Shown here piece by piece: positions 36,155 through 45,192 of a DNA stretch of 64,000 nt; position 1 is the first letter of the stretch; the number at the start of each line of letters is the position of its first letter. The stretch covers positions 186,001 through 250,000 of the forward strand of contig NZ_JACJTD010000003.1 of the NCBI RefSeq assembly GCF_014698505.1, in the 5' to 3' direction. The notes beneath the pieces were generated by a model. The model saw only the letters and a program-made list of their open reading frames with translations. It made no database searches and had not been told where the DNA came from. Source of the DNA: Nostoc foliaceum FACHB-393 (lineage in GTDB: Bacteria; Cyanobacteriota; Cyanobacteriia; Cyanobacteriales; Nostocaceae). Both the position numbers and the translations under genes were made by a program.

Positions 36155-37795
36155 TTATTTCCCCTGCCATAGTTGCCGTAACGACCTAAAAATCTTTACA
36201 AATCTCTCTTCTAGCCAGAGCATAGCATAATCAACCCATTCCAAAAGTTGCTCTAAGGGGTGCTTCTCATAGCCCGTTGAAGTTGCTTTGGTTTCTATCC
36301 AGTCTGGTTGTGCCTCAACTTGACTGCTTTGATAAAACTGTTGTTGCAACATTTCCCCTTTACGACTCTCACTTTTAGTTTGGGAAATACTGGTTCGGGT
36401 TTGTTTTGCAAAGGCAACTTTTTCAGATATTTTTTGACTTGAGGCGAGATTACTAGTTAATTGTTTCCTTTGCACCAAGCCAGATTTAACTTTAGATTGT
36501 TTTACAGTCAAATTATTTTGTGAAAAATGTCCTACTGATAAACTTGAGGCTAAAGCAGGATTTTTTCTTTGAGAAAGTGTAACTGGCTTATCAGCAATTA
36601 TTTCAGTATTACCAAATAAATCATTCCACGTTAGCCAAGGATCATCTGTTAAATCCTGATTCTGCAAATGACGGCTTTTGGATAAGGCTTTTCTAAGGCG
36701 TGAAGATAATAGTTTACCTGGCAAACGCTCATCACTGGTTGTTGGCTCAAGTGTTTTTCTATTACCAACACCAAAAAAATAATTAAGCGCAGCCTCAATC
36801 AAAGCCTGAAGATTCAGTGTATGAGTTTCCAAACCATCAGCAGTAGTTGCAATTTCTCCTTTAGCAGCTAATTGCTCTTTGCCATAAAGAAATATGTTTA
36901 ACTGAGTTTGGGCAACTTGGACAATTTCCTGGCTACGTTCTTGCACAGGTACTAAAGCATTTGATTCCAACTTAGCAACGGCTATATCTAGAAATGCTAA
37001 TAATTTATCTGTATTAATTAAATCTTTTGATATTCCCTCAGCTAAAACTGGCATTTTAGCTGTATTCCCATCAGTAAGCTTTGCTAATAAACGGTCAATT
37101 TGTGGTAATAGCTGCGTTTCTTTTCTAGCTATAATCAATTGCCAAGACTGCCAGTAATTAGCAACTTCATTAATAATTCGGTCTTCTAATTTTGCCTGCT
37201 GTTGAGGTGTTAAAACATCTAAAATTTCATTGTCGGTAGTAACAAGTACTAAACTACGATTCATCAAATTTGTGGCGATTCCCCGCACTACCGGAAGATG
37301 CTGCTTGAGAGCCTTCTCTAACTGTGAAGAATTGAGACTTTCGGCTTGATTATCTGTAATATTTGATGATTGAGTAAGATGAGAGTGATTATCAACGAAT
37401 TTAAGCCGGGAAAGTCCCAAAAAAACCAAAGGATTGAAAGGTTCAGATGTTTTCGTAAGAGTCGAGCCGGGTTCATCAGATGACAGATGATAAACAGCTT
37501 CTAATATATTTTGAATGGGGCTATCAGCATTTGGCAGAGTTTCGGGCTGGAAATCGGTATCATTTGGTTGTAACTTTAGCCTAGTTTGTGGTTCTTTGGT
37601 GTGTAGCGTTTTCCCAGAAGATTCCGATGACTGAAACAGTAGATACACTGGGTAAAGTAGTACCTCGACACCCCACTTAGTAGCAACTTGCAAATGCCGG
37701 AAGGTGTGTTCCCACTGTTCTGTCACTCGCCGAGATTGCTGGTGGACAAAGTTAAATAGTCTGCTTTGATAACGACCAGAAGAACCAGAAGACAT
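36155..37795 (-). CDS. Conserved cyanobacterial protein of unknown function, 546 aa
   Basis: A 546-residue largely hydrophilic protein. The N-terminus has RLFNFVHQQSRRVTEQWEHTFRHLQVATKWGVEVLLYPVYLLFQ, which could lie on a membrane, and the C-terminus WLEERFVKIFRSLRQLWQGK is amphipathic. Between them are polar Ser/Gln/Lys-rich, probably disordered regions and a helical centre. Homologues of this general look are common in filamentous cyanobacteria; no function is known to me. It diverges from the mannosidase gene over 87 bp. Confidence 0.75.
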   Translation of the reverse strand: MSSGSSGRYQSRLFNFVHQQSRRVTEQWEHTFRHLQVATKWGVEVLLYPVYLLFQSSESSGKTLHTKEPQTRLKLQPNDTDFQPETLPNADSPIQNILEAVYHLSSDEPGSTLTKTSEPFNPLVFLGLSRLKFVDNHSHLTQSSNITDNQAESLNSSQLEKALKQHLPVVRGIATNLMNRSLVLVTTDNEILDVLTPQQQAKLEDRIINEVANYWQSWQLIIARKETQLLPQIDRLLAKLTDGNTAKMPVLAEGISKDLINTDKLLAFLDIAVAKLESNALVPVQERSQEIVQVAQTQLNIFLYGKEQLAAKGEIATTADGLETHTLNLQALIEAALNYFFGVGNRKTLEPTTSDERLPGKLLSSRLRKALSKSRHLQNQDLTDDPWLTWNDLFGNTEIIADKPVTLSQRKNPALASSLSVGHFSQNNLTVKQSKVKSGLVQRKQLTSNLASSQKISEKVAFAKQTRTSISQTKSESRKGEMLQQQFYQSSQVEAQPDWIETKATSTGYEKHPLEQLLEWVDYAMLWLEERFVKIFRSLRQLWQGK

Positions 37796-37882
37796 AGTAG
37801 TAATTTTTTAGTTCAAGTCTTGTTAAGTTGTGAGACTCGCGCCAAACAATAAAAACAACCAACACCTCATCTTAGCGAAAAT

Positions 37883-40800
37883 ATGACCCCGACTGTCTCT
37901 CAATCCCAGACCAAATTTATCTCCCAAGCAATTGAGCAACTGCGCTCTTTTTGTCAAGTTAATCTTCAGTCTAATTGGCTATACCAGGAATGTGACCTGA
38001 TTATTACTGATGTTGTAGCTGCTGATTTGTCTAATTGGCAACCTGTTCAGTTGAATGCTAAAGAACATATCGCTTGGACAGGCGGTAAAAAAGTGCTATG
38101 GCTAGTGCAAAGATTGGTGGTTCCCCAAGATTTACAGGGTTATCCCTTAGCTGGGTTATCTTTGCGGCTGGCGCTAGTTTGGTGGGCAGATTCTGCTGAG
38201 ATTTATGTGAATGGGGAGTTAGTGCTGGAGGGTGATTTATTTGATTGTTCGCCTAGAGTGCTTCTGGGTCGAGGGGTGACACCAGGGGAAGAATTTACTG
38301 TGGCTTTGCGGTTAGTGAGTCCGGGACATTGTGATGGTGCTTTAGTACGATCTCTCCTAGTTTATGAGTCTACTGTTGATAATAATCCCGATCCGGGTTT
38401 TGTGGCTGATGAGTTAGCTGTGCTGCAACTTTATTTGGAACGGTTTGCGCCGGAGAAACTGGAAGTTTTGGCGGCGATGGTAGGGGAGGTTACGAACCGC
38501 AGAGGCGCAGAGGACACAGAGAAAGAAGAGTTGGTAAGGTCATTTTTATCTTTACGCCAAAACCTAATTCAATCAGATATATTAGCACCCCTTTTGAAGG
38601 GGGGTTGGGGGGATCAAAAATCTAAAATTTTCTTATTGGGTCATGCTCACTTAGATTTAGCATGGCTATGGCCTGTGAGTGAAACTTGGAATGCGGCGCA
38701 AAATACTTTTGAGTCGGTTCTGAAGTTACAAGAAGATTTTCCTGAGTTAATTTTCTGTCATTCGACTCCCGCACTTTATGCTTGGATTGAAGAACATCGC
38801 CCAGATTTGTTTCAAGCGATTCAAGCACAGGTAGCCGCTGGACGTTGGGAAGTTATCGGTGGGATGTGGGTGGAACCGGAACTTAACCTGATTGCTGGTG
38901 AATCAATAGTCCGTCAGCTATTGTATGGTCAGCGCTACATCCAAGAAAAATTTGGTAAGCTTTCAACTGTGGTGTGGGTTCCAGATACTTTTGGTTTTTG
39001 TGCAACTTTACCGCAGTTTTTCGCTAATGCCGGAATTGAGTATTTTGTGACGCAGAAGTTGCGGTGGAATGATACTACTAAATTTGATTATGGGGCTTTT
39101 TGGTGGCGATCGCCTGACGGGTGCGAAGTCTTTAGTTTGATGTCTGCACCCATCGGTGAAGCTATAGACCCAGTTAAAATGGCATCCTATGCTCTTGAGT
39201 GGCAATCCCAAACTGGTTTACCAGAATCTCTCTGCCTTCCCGGTGTCGGTGACCACGGCGGGGGCCCCACCCGTGATATGTTAGAAACCGCCCAACGCTG
39301 GCAAAAGTCGCCTTTCTTCCCAGATATCGAATTCACGACGGCTGAAAAATATTTACAGCAAATCGTAGAGACGCGATTCATCGCGTCTGTCAGTCATTAT
39401 GATTCTTCCCCTGCTTCCCCCCCTTCCCCTTCATTCCCTACTTGGAATGACGAACTATACTTAGAATTCCATCGCGGTTGCTACACTACTCACGCAGATC
39501 AAAAACGTTGGAATCGTCGTTGTGAAAATTTATTGTATCAAGCTGAACTATTTGCTACCTTGGCAACCGTAAGCTGTGGTGTGACGTATCCTAAAGCAGA
39601 AATCGAAGCAGCTTGGAAGCTGGTGTTATTTCAACAGTTTCATGATATTTTACCTGGTTCTTCAATTACCCAAGTTTACACAGATGCGTTGCCCCAGTGG
39701 CAGCAAGTGGAACAAATAGGAACGAAGATATTACAAGAATCACTTTTAGCGATCGCATCTCACATTACCCTATCAGAACCACCAAAACCCGATAGTTTGC
39801 CTATTTTTGTTTTCAATTCTCTCAGCTGGCAACGTTCTGAGGTAGTCTCTGTAGCCCTACCCACACCAGAAGAATGGCAGATTTACGACACTTCTGGAAA
39901 GCAGCTTGTCTCCCAATTATCTGAACCATCAACGCTACTATTTCTCGCCACCGAAATTCCACCCGTAGGCTACCGCATATTTTGGCTTTCCCCCTCATCT
40001 CCCCCACCCCCGTCATTTCCCCCACTCCTCCCAGACTGGATTTTAGAAAATGAATTCCTACAAGTTGTTATAGACCCTGACACCGGAGATTTATCAAGTG
40101 TTTTTGACAAAATTCATCAACGAGAAATTTTAAGTGGGGCGGGGAATCAACTACAAGCTTTTAAAGATAGTGGTCAATATTGGGATGCTTGGAATATAGA
40201 CCCCAATTACGCTCAACATCCTTTACCCTCAACAAATCTTCTATCTATTCAGTGGTTAGAACAAGGCCCTGTGCAAAGCCGTGTGCGCGTGGTACGTCAA
40301 TTGGGTAAATCGGAATTTTGCCAAGACTATATTCTACAAACTGGTTCACCTCTGCTGAAAATAGCTACTACCGTTAATTGGCAAGAAAATCATGTATTGG
40401 TAAAAGCTGCTTTTCCTCTAAATGTTGAAGCAGACTTTGCTACATACGAAATTCCCTGTGGCGCAATTCGCCGCCCAACTAAACCGCAAACCCCCGCAGA
40501 ACAAGCAAAATGGGAAGTTCCCGCTTTGCGTTGGGCTGATTTAACAGGAGAAACACAGAAGGGTATTCACGGTGTTAGTCTGCTAAATGATTGTAAATAC
40601 GGTTACGACAGCAAACCGAATCAACTCCGCCTGACACTGCTACGCAGTCCTAATTGGCCGGACTCAGAGGCTGATAGAGGTTTTCACGAGTTTACATATA
40701 CCTTGTATCCTCATGCTGGTAGCTGGGAATCAGCCCATACAGTACGGCGTGGCTATGAATTGAATATCCCATTGCAAGTGATATTGAATCCACTTACAAC

Positions 40801-41158
40801 TCACAACGTAAACGCCCCGCTACAGCTAACAGCACTCGCTCAACGCACCGCTACCGCTAACAGTACTATTGAAAGGGTGAGTTTCCTAGATTTATCAGAT
40901 GAAAATTTAATCTTGATGGCCTTGAAGCCATCAGAGGATGACCCACAACAATTAATCCTGCGGTGCTATGAATGTCACGGAGAAACAGCCGAGTTATCTT
41001 TGCAAACTGATTTAGGGATGAATATAGGAGATAAAGTAGATTTGTTAGAGCGTTCCTCTACTACTGAATTCTCATCTGGGCAACAAATCTTGACGATACA
41101 GCCTTGGAAAATCGCCAGTTTCAAGGTAGTACCAGCAATTAATCCCAGACTTGGATAA
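37883..41158 (+). CDS. GH38 alpha-mannosidase
   Basis: A 1091-residue glycoside hydrolase family 38 enzyme that removes alpha-mannose from glycans. After an N-terminal beta domain, the catalytic domain starts with the zinc motif HAHLDLAWLWPVSETW (about 252-267). The nucleophile Asp is in VWVPDTFGF, followed by GDHGGGPTRDMLE, QQFHDILPGSS and large C-terminal beta domains (LENEFLQVVIDPDTGDLSSVFDK). No signal peptide, so cytoplasmic. The reading frame has absorbed dispersed repeats at about 38491-38530, 38583-38620 and 39365-39391 and two Pro/Ser-rich tracts without losing frame. Confidence 0.93.
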   Translation: MTPTVSQSQTKFISQAIEQLRSFCQVNLQSNWLYQECDLIITDVVAADLSNWQPVQLNAKEHIAWTGGKKVLWLVQRLVVPQDLQGYPLAGLSLRLALVWWADSAEIYVNGELVLEGDLFDCSPRVLLGRGVTPGEEFTVALRLVSPGHCDGALVRSLLVYESTVDNNPDPGFVADELAVLQLYLERFAPEKLEVLAAMVGEVTNRRGAEDTEKEELVRSFLSLRQNLIQSDILAPLLKGGWGDQKSKIFLLGHAHLDLAWLWPVSETWNAAQNTFESVLKLQEDFPELIFCHSTPALYAWIEEHRPDLFQAIQAQVAAGRWEVIGGMWVEPELNLIAGESIVRQLLYGQRYIQEKFGKLSTVVWVPDTFGFCATLPQFFANAGIEYFVTQKLRWNDTTKFDYGAFWWRSPDGCEVFSLMSAPIGEAIDPVKMASYALEWQSQTGLPESLCLPGVGDHGGGPTRDMLETAQRWQKSPFFPDIEFTTAEKYLQQIVETRFIASVSHYDSSPASPPSPSFPTWNDELYLEFHRGCYTTHADQKRWNRRCENLLYQAELFATLATVSCGVTYPKAEIEAAWKLVLFQQFHDILPGSSITQVYTDALPQWQQVEQIGTKILQESLLAIASHITLSEPPKPDSLPIFVFNSLSWQRSEVVSVALPTPEEWQIYDTSGKQLVSQLSEPSTLLFLATEIPPVGYRIFWLSPSSPPPPSFPPLLPDWILENEFLQVVIDPDTGDLSSVFDKIHQREILSGAGNQLQAFKDSGQYWDAWNIDPNYAQHPLPSTNLLSIQWLEQGPVQSRVRVVRQLGKSEFCQDYILQTGSPLLKIATTVNWQENHVLVKAAFPLNVEADFATYEIPCGAIRRPTKPQTPAEQAKWEVPALRWADLTGETQKGIHGVSLLNDCKYGYDSKPNQLRLTLLRSPNWPDSEADRGFHEFTYTLYPHAGSWESAHTVRRGYELNIPLQVILNPLTTHNVNAPLQLTALAQRTATANSTIERVSFLDLSDENLILMALKPSEDDPQQLILRCYECHGETAELSLQTDLGMNIGDKVDLLERSSTTEFSSGQQILTIQPWKIASFKVVPAINPRLG
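38491..38620. repeat. Dispersed repeats embedded in mannosidase CDS
   Basis: Two elements normally found between genes are here read in frame. One is the ACGAACCGCAGAGGCGCAGA type (38491-38530, encoding TNRRGAEDTEKEE). The other is a CCCCTTTT/AAGGGGGG G-rich hairpin repeat (38583-38620, encoding LAPLLKGGWGDQK), of which further copies lie at 41390-41455. Confidence 0.8.
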
Positions 41159-41588
41159 GTCAATACAGACCTAACCCTCAGCCCCTTCTTCCCTTGTAGG
41201 GAAGGGGAGTAGGATTCAAAGCCTCTCTCCTAAAAGGAGCTAACGTGTACACACAAGTTAAATTACCCCCCTTAATCCCCCCGATATATTGGGGGGAAAA
41301 AAGAAATCTAGTTCCCTCCCCAAGGCATCCGCTACGGTGTATACACAAGTTTTCTAGAGTTGCCCCACAGGCTTTTTATCCCCCCAACCCCCCTTAAAAA
41401 GGGGGGCAAAAAGCTCTCAAAGTCCCCCTTTTTAAGGGGGATTTAGGGGGATCTAGGACGATTTTGGTTTTCTAGAAAGATGTGTGTACACCGTAGCCTA
41501 AAAGGACAGAGGTCTAGCTGTACTAGCGGCTGACTCCTAACTCCTGTACAGACGCGATTAATCGCGTCTCTCCAAACTCCTAACTCTT
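41159..41588. repeat. Dense dispersed-repeat region downstream of mannosidase
   Basis: 430 bp without a gene. It holds two GTGTACAC-type segments (about 41245 and 41479), several inverted CCCCC/GGGGG hairpins (41265-41297 and 41380-41455) and the 20-bp palindromic repeat at 41550-41569, as well as CTCCTAAC heptamer-like sequence. Confidence 0.75.
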
Positions 41589-41720
41589 TTAATCTTCGTG
41601 GTCATCAAAAGGATCGTTCAATTCCTTGCTAGGAGGGCCAAAGGAGGTATAAATCGAAATTCCAGTGATGGCAACCACTACGGCAGCCATAGAAATGCTA
41701 AGAACTATTGCGGGTTCCAT
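41589..41720 (-). CDS. psbN: Photosystem II protein PsbN
   Basis: A 43-residue protein, MEPAIVLSISMAAVVVAITG followed by ISIYTSFGPPSKELNDPF and an acidic end. One membrane helix near the N-terminus. PsbN is needed for assembly of photosystem II rather than being a stable subunit. It is encoded divergently from psbH, the arrangement conserved in cyanobacteria and plastids. Too short for a usual gene-length cut-off, but unmistakable. Confidence 0.95.
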   Translation of the reverse strand: MEPAIVLSISMAAVVVAITGISIYTSFGPPSKELNDPFDDHED

Positions 41721-41805
41721 AATTGAGAGATAGATTATGAGTGCTATTCTTATAGAATATTACAGAAGATTAAAAAAAGCTTTGGCAAGTAATCTTAGGT
41801 GAACT

Positions 41806-42009
41806 ATGGCGCAAAGGACTAGGTTGGGAGATATCCTGAAACCACTTAACTCTGAATATGGGAAAGTGGCTCCAGGTTGGGGTACTACCCCTGTGATGGC
41901 TGTTTTTATTTTGCTATTTTTTGTGTTTCTGCTAATTATTCTGCAACTTTACAATAGAACACTGTTGGTTGAGGATGTAGTAGTCGATTGGCGGAGTTTA
42001 GGACGCTAA
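41806..42009 (+). CDS. psbH: Photosystem II phosphoprotein PsbH
   Basis: A 67-residue single-helix subunit of the photosystem II core, near CP47 and the QB site. The N-terminal stroma-side segment [26 protein letters not shown] is followed by the helix [21 protein letters not shown]. Divergent from psbN with an 85-bp shared promoter region; followed by a clear terminator. Confidence 0.97.
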   Translation: MAQRTRLGDILKPLNSEYGKVAPGWGTTPVMAVFILLFFVFLLIILQLYNRTLLVEDVVVDWRSLGR

Positions 42010-42050
42010 TAGATACACAGCTATCAAGTTTGGATAACAAGTTAAGTTAC

Positions 42051-42074
42051 ACCCGGTACTTCCGGGTTTTTTTG
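42051..42074 (+). terminator. Rho-independent terminator after psbH
   Basis: ACCCGG and CCGGGT arms with a 5-nt loop run into a seven-T tract, about 40 bp after the psbH stop. Confidence 0.9.
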
Positions 42075-42098
42075 TAGGTTGTGATTTGCTACTGGGCA

Positions 42099-42128
42099 AG
42101 AAGGGGCGTAAGGTCTTGCGCCCCTTCT
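42099..42128. repeat. Strong inverted repeat
   Basis: Two 14-bp arms (AGAAGGGGCGTAAG and CTTGCGCCCCTTCT, one G-T pair) almost meet in the middle. No T-run follows, so it is probably a dispersed repeat and not a terminator. Confidence 0.65.
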
Positions 42129-42401
42129 AGAAATAATTCGGGATAATTTATTTTTTGCAAGTCCCTTGAGGAACGTAGCAAGATCCCACAGGGTAAAACA
42201 ATATTTCCAGGGCTTTGTTGGATTGCGCTTTGTTTAACCCATCGCAATAGTTAAAGAGCTTAGATTTGCTTAAGCTGAACTACTATCGCAAATTCACTGG
42301 CACTGCTAATATCAACTATAGTTTTGTATAAACACTATTTAGACTAATTGTTACAGCAGATTTCAACCAACTTGTTCACGTACAAAACCTAAGTCTGATA
42401 G

Positions 42402-42785
42402 CCTTGCGTTTGGGAGCATCTTGAGCAAAGAGAACGACTAGAAATTTCCGCCTATACTCAAATCTTAGCCGGGTTAAAATACGAAAAAGACTTGATTAGA
42501 AACTTGTTTCGGGAGGGTATGATGCGCGAATCAGTGATTTATCAAGAGATTCTCGCTGAAGGGGAACAACGAGGAGAACGACGAGAACGATCGCTGATTG
42601 TTCGTCAACTAACTCGGCGCGTGGGAGAATTACCCCAAGAAGTGCGTGAGCAAATTGAAAGCCTCGACCTAGAGCAATTAGAAAATCTCGGTGAAGCTTT
42701 GTTAGATTTTCAAGCGATGCCTACGGCGGTAAACTACGCAGATTTAAAAACTTGGTTCAGTACATTAGAGCAGAAGGGCCAATAA
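42402..42785 (+). pseudogene. Truncated Rpn/DUF4351 family nuclease-transposase, C-terminal part
   Basis: Only the C-terminal third of an Rpn-family (PD-(D/E)xK, recombination-promoting nuclease) protein is present. It starts just after a stop at 42399 with EHLEQRERLEISAYTQILAGLKYEKDLIRNLF, then GMMRESVIYQEILAEGEQRGERRERS and the DUF4351 end RQLTRRVGELPQEVREQIESLDLEQLENLGEALLDF. The nuclease domain is missing. A start at 42492 could still yield a 97-residue peptide, but this is more likely a relic. Confidence 0.75.
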
Positions 42786-42832
42786 TAATATATGAGTCTA
42801 TGGTAGTGGTTCTATAGTTGACAGGAGACAAA

Positions 42833-43105
42833 ATGAATATATTTGGTATCGGTTTGCCGGAAATGGCTGTAATTATGGTAGTTGCATTGTTAATCTTTGG
42901 CCCAAAGAAGCTGCCAGAAATTGGTCGGAGTGTGGGCAAAACAATTCGTAGTTTCCAAGAAGCTTCTAAGGAGTTTCAAACCGAGTTTCAAAAAGAAGCA
43001 GAACAGCTAGAAGAAGTTGTCAAGACTACTGCTGAACTGGAACCTAAGCAAATCTATCCTGCTAAATCTGAGCAGGATACCGCTAGTTCTTCGCAACCTA
43101 GCTAG
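42833..43105 (+). CDS. tatA: Sec-independent translocase protein TatA/E
   Basis: A 90-residue Tat translocase subunit: one N-terminal helix (IGLPEMAVIMVVALLIFGPKKLPEIG) with the FGPKKLPE hinge typical of the family, an amphipathic helix, and an acidic C-terminus. It forms the pore-like oligomer that passes folded proteins such as the Tat-signal phosphatase at 28070. ATG 42833 follows AGGAG at good spacing; an upstream in-frame TTG at 42818 does not. Its TAG stop lies in the left end of a MITE-like repeat. Confidence 0.93.
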   Translation: MNIFGIGLPEMAVIMVVALLIFGPKKLPEIGRSVGKTIRSFQEASKEFQTEFQKEAEQLEEVVKTTAELEPKQIYPAKSEQDTASSSQPS

Positions 43106-43205
43106 TACCGCTACGCGGAAGTCAAAAGTCAAAAGTCATGAATGCTTTAATTCTGGACTTTTTGGCTGTAATGAAATAGTAGGTTTATTTCCGCCTTTAC
43201 TTAAG
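43101..43205. mobile_element. MITE-like element, copy 1 (right end decayed)
   Basis: Starts GCTAGTACCGC and GCGGAA, contains GTCAAAA heptamers, and ends GGTTTATTTCCGCC, the same plan as the copy at 62051-62163. The right CTAGTAC end is no longer recognisable. The left end overlaps the tatA stop codon. Confidence 0.6.
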
Positions 43206-43287
43206 TCGGAGAGAAGGCTCCCACCATAATCTTTGATTTGGCGGCGAGATGAATCGAGGGCGAAAAACGAGAAGCGATCTTTGCAAT

Positions 43288-43323
43288 CCCCCGCTATATC
43301 AGGTACTCCTGATATAGCGGGGG
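43288..43323. repeat. Perfect 16-bp hairpin upstream of pth
   Basis: CCCCCGCTATATCAGG and its complement enclose a TACT loop. No T-run. It lies about 50 bp before the pth start, so it would be in the mRNA leader if transcription begins upstream; otherwise it is a dispersed repeat. Confidence 0.8.
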
Positions 43324-43370
43324 GAGGATGTCAATAGGAGAATGCTGGATATCAATTGACTGTAGGCAAA

Positions 43371-44012
43371 ATGACAGAAGCTGTTAAGCAACCAGCTTTG
43401 GTGATTCCCCAGCTAATTGTTGGATTGGGGAATCCAGAAAGCAAGTACGACCAAACACGCCATAATATTGGCTTTGCTGCTGTAGAAACTCTCTCCCGTT
43501 CTTGGCACATTTCCTTAGCAGAAAACCGCAAGTTTCAGGGTGAGTATGGCGAGGGTATAGCCCCAGGTAGAGGTAAGATCCGCTTGCTAAAGCCGTTAAC
43601 TTACATGAATCGCTCAGGACAAGCAATCCAAGCGGTAACAAGTTGGTATAAATTGCCGCCTGAGTCAGTGCTAGTGATTTATGACGACATGGATTTGCCT
43701 TTGGGAAAAACTCGTCTGCGCTTATCTGGTTCGGCTGGTGGACATAACGGCATGAAAAGTGCGATCGCACATCTTAGTACCCAAAACTTTCCCCGTTTGC
43801 GAATCGGTATTGGTAAACCCAAAGGTGCAGCTAATAACGATGATTCTGATGCTGTTTCTCATGTGCTGGGGCGATTTTCTGCTGCCGAAAATCAGCAGAT
43901 GTCTCTTGTACTTCAGTTCGTGGTTGAGTGTATTGAACTAAGCCTCAAGCAGGGAGTAGAAAAGGCGATGAATATTTGTAATAGCCGCACCATTAATAAT
44001 TCTGAGTCTTAG
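43371..44012 (+). CDS. pth: Peptidyl-tRNA hydrolase
   Basis: A 213-residue enzyme that frees tRNA from dropped-off peptidyl-tRNA. Family motifs: VGLGNPESKYDQTRHNIGF with the catalytic His, LLKPLTYMNRSGQA, VIYDDMDLPLGKTRLRLSGSAGGHNGMKS and FPRLRIGIGKP. ATG 43371 is used; the frame extends to TTG 43356. A five-codon ORF with its own AGGAG (ATG 43342) ends just before the start. Confidence 0.96.
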   Translation: MTEAVKQPALVIPQLIVGLGNPESKYDQTRHNIGFAAVETLSRSWHISLAENRKFQGEYGEGIAPGRGKIRLLKPLTYMNRSGQAIQAVTSWYKLPPESVLVIYDDMDLPLGKTRLRLSGSAGGHNGMKSAIAHLSTQNFPRLRIGIGKPKGAANNDDSDAVSHVLGRFSAAENQQMSLVLQFVVECIELSLKQGVEKAMNICNSRTINNSES

Positions 44013-44260
44013 GGTTGGATGAATACTATCCTATAAGCTTGGCAAAGGCTCTTATTTTGGTTGATGGGCAGCGATTTTAGCTTGCTCCATCCAACCGAGA
44101 TAAAGCCCTTACGCCTTCTGTGCTTGGGAAAAGTGACTCATCTACATCCTAATTTGGGGTGCGGCATAGTTTGCTTAATTTTTGTAAGAATAATGGCAAT
44201 CACGTTGTTGCCTGTTTTAGGTCATAACCTCAAGCAACGCCACTACCAAACCAAGTAAGT
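44013..44260. other. Region between pth and rpsU
   Basis: 248 bp. A 65-codon plus-strand frame at 44061 has no ribosome binding site or protein-like pattern and I do not accept it. No other feature is seen. Confidence 0.5.
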
Positions 44261-44440
44261 TTAGTTAAAACGTCTTTTGCGTCTAGCTGCCACTGCCTTA
44301 CGTTTACGCTTTTCTATCGGTGTTTCAAAGTGCCGATGATATTTCACATCAGCTAATATCCCAGCTTTGGAAACCTGACGTTTAAACCGACGCAAAGCTG
44401 AGTCTATTCCTTCGTTCTCTCCTAGAACCACCTGGGTCAT
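44261..44440 (-). CDS. rpsU: 30S ribosomal protein S21
   Basis: A 59-residue basic protein, [20 protein letters not shown] and then [19 protein letters not shown], ending in a Lys/Arg-rich tail. S21 sits near the anti-Shine-Dalgarno end of 16S rRNA. GAGGAAT lies about 8 nt before ATG 44440. Convergent with pth. Confidence 0.95.
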   Translation of the reverse strand: MTQVVLGENEGIDSALRRFKRQVSKAGILADVKYHRHFETPIEKRKRKAVAARRKRRFN

Positions 44441-44847
44441 TCTTGCCTATTCCTCATAATGAATAGTTTCCATTGTAATAGTAGCCTCAACCTTAGTAAA
44501 ACCCCCCTGAGCTAAAGTCATGATTAAGAGGCTATTCGTCTAGTTGAGGCTAGTTGTGTGTGCTTCTAGATTGTGAAATTGGCACTTAACTAAAAGTTAA
44601 TCTAACTGCCCTAATGCGCTCTCCGCAGCAGTAAAGAAGATAGCAAAATTGCAATGTCAAATTTTCCTGACTGTAATATTAACTGGCGATAAATGTAGTT
44701 TTGGCTACTATAACAATCCTAAGCGATTCGTGAGAGAGAATATCCCCAATTTCTTAAATAAATCGGGGATAATGTGACTTTGAATTCTTCGCAATCAGAT
44801 AGGATGGCTATAGCAAATATGAGAAAATATGATTATGTTTGTAGATT
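44441..44847. other. Intergenic region, no feature seen
   Basis: About 400 bp of AT-rich DNA between rpsU and the small membrane protein. I see no gene, repeat family or clear hairpin. Confidence 0.5.
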
Positions 44848-45192
44848 TTAGAAGTTGATTCTGCCCTCATTAAATAATTTATATCCGGCTGCTAATGCTG
44901 CAAAAGCAACAAATAAATTCCATAAGCTAGTTGATCGGAAAATTACTCCACCACTGAAAAAAACTAGTACTATGCCAATACCTAACAAAATCCACCCAAG
45001 CTGACTAGCTTCTCTGCGAAAAAACACTAATGTAAACACACCTGACATGATTGCTAATACGGAAACAGTAGCAGGTAATCTACTGGAAAAAGGTAGATAG
45101 TAACCGCTAACAAATATTATATTTTTACCAAAAAAGTATAAGCCTGTAAAAAGTAGGATTAAACCTATAAGTCTGATTAACAGTCTGCCCAT
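44848..45192 (-). CDS. Small membrane protein of unknown function
   Basis: A 114-residue protein with four predicted membrane helices: LIRLIGLILLFTGLYFFGK, TVSVLAIMSGVFTLVFF, LGWILLGIGIVLVFFSGGVIF and LWNLFVAFAALAAGYKLF. The loops are short, with positive residues (FFRREASQ) after helix 2. No family is recognised. A single gene facing rpsU in the same direction. Confidence 0.7.
   Translation of the reverse strand: MGRLLIRLIGLILLFTGLYFFGKNIIFVSGYYLPFSSRLPATVSVLAIMSGVFTLVFFRREASQLGWILLGIGIVLVFFSGGVIFRSTSLWNLFVAFAALAAGYKLFNEGRINF

Noticed and set aside
44061..44258. 65-residue protein between pth and rpsU
   Set aside because: No ribosome binding site, no recognisable pattern, and it abuts the convergent rpsU gene.
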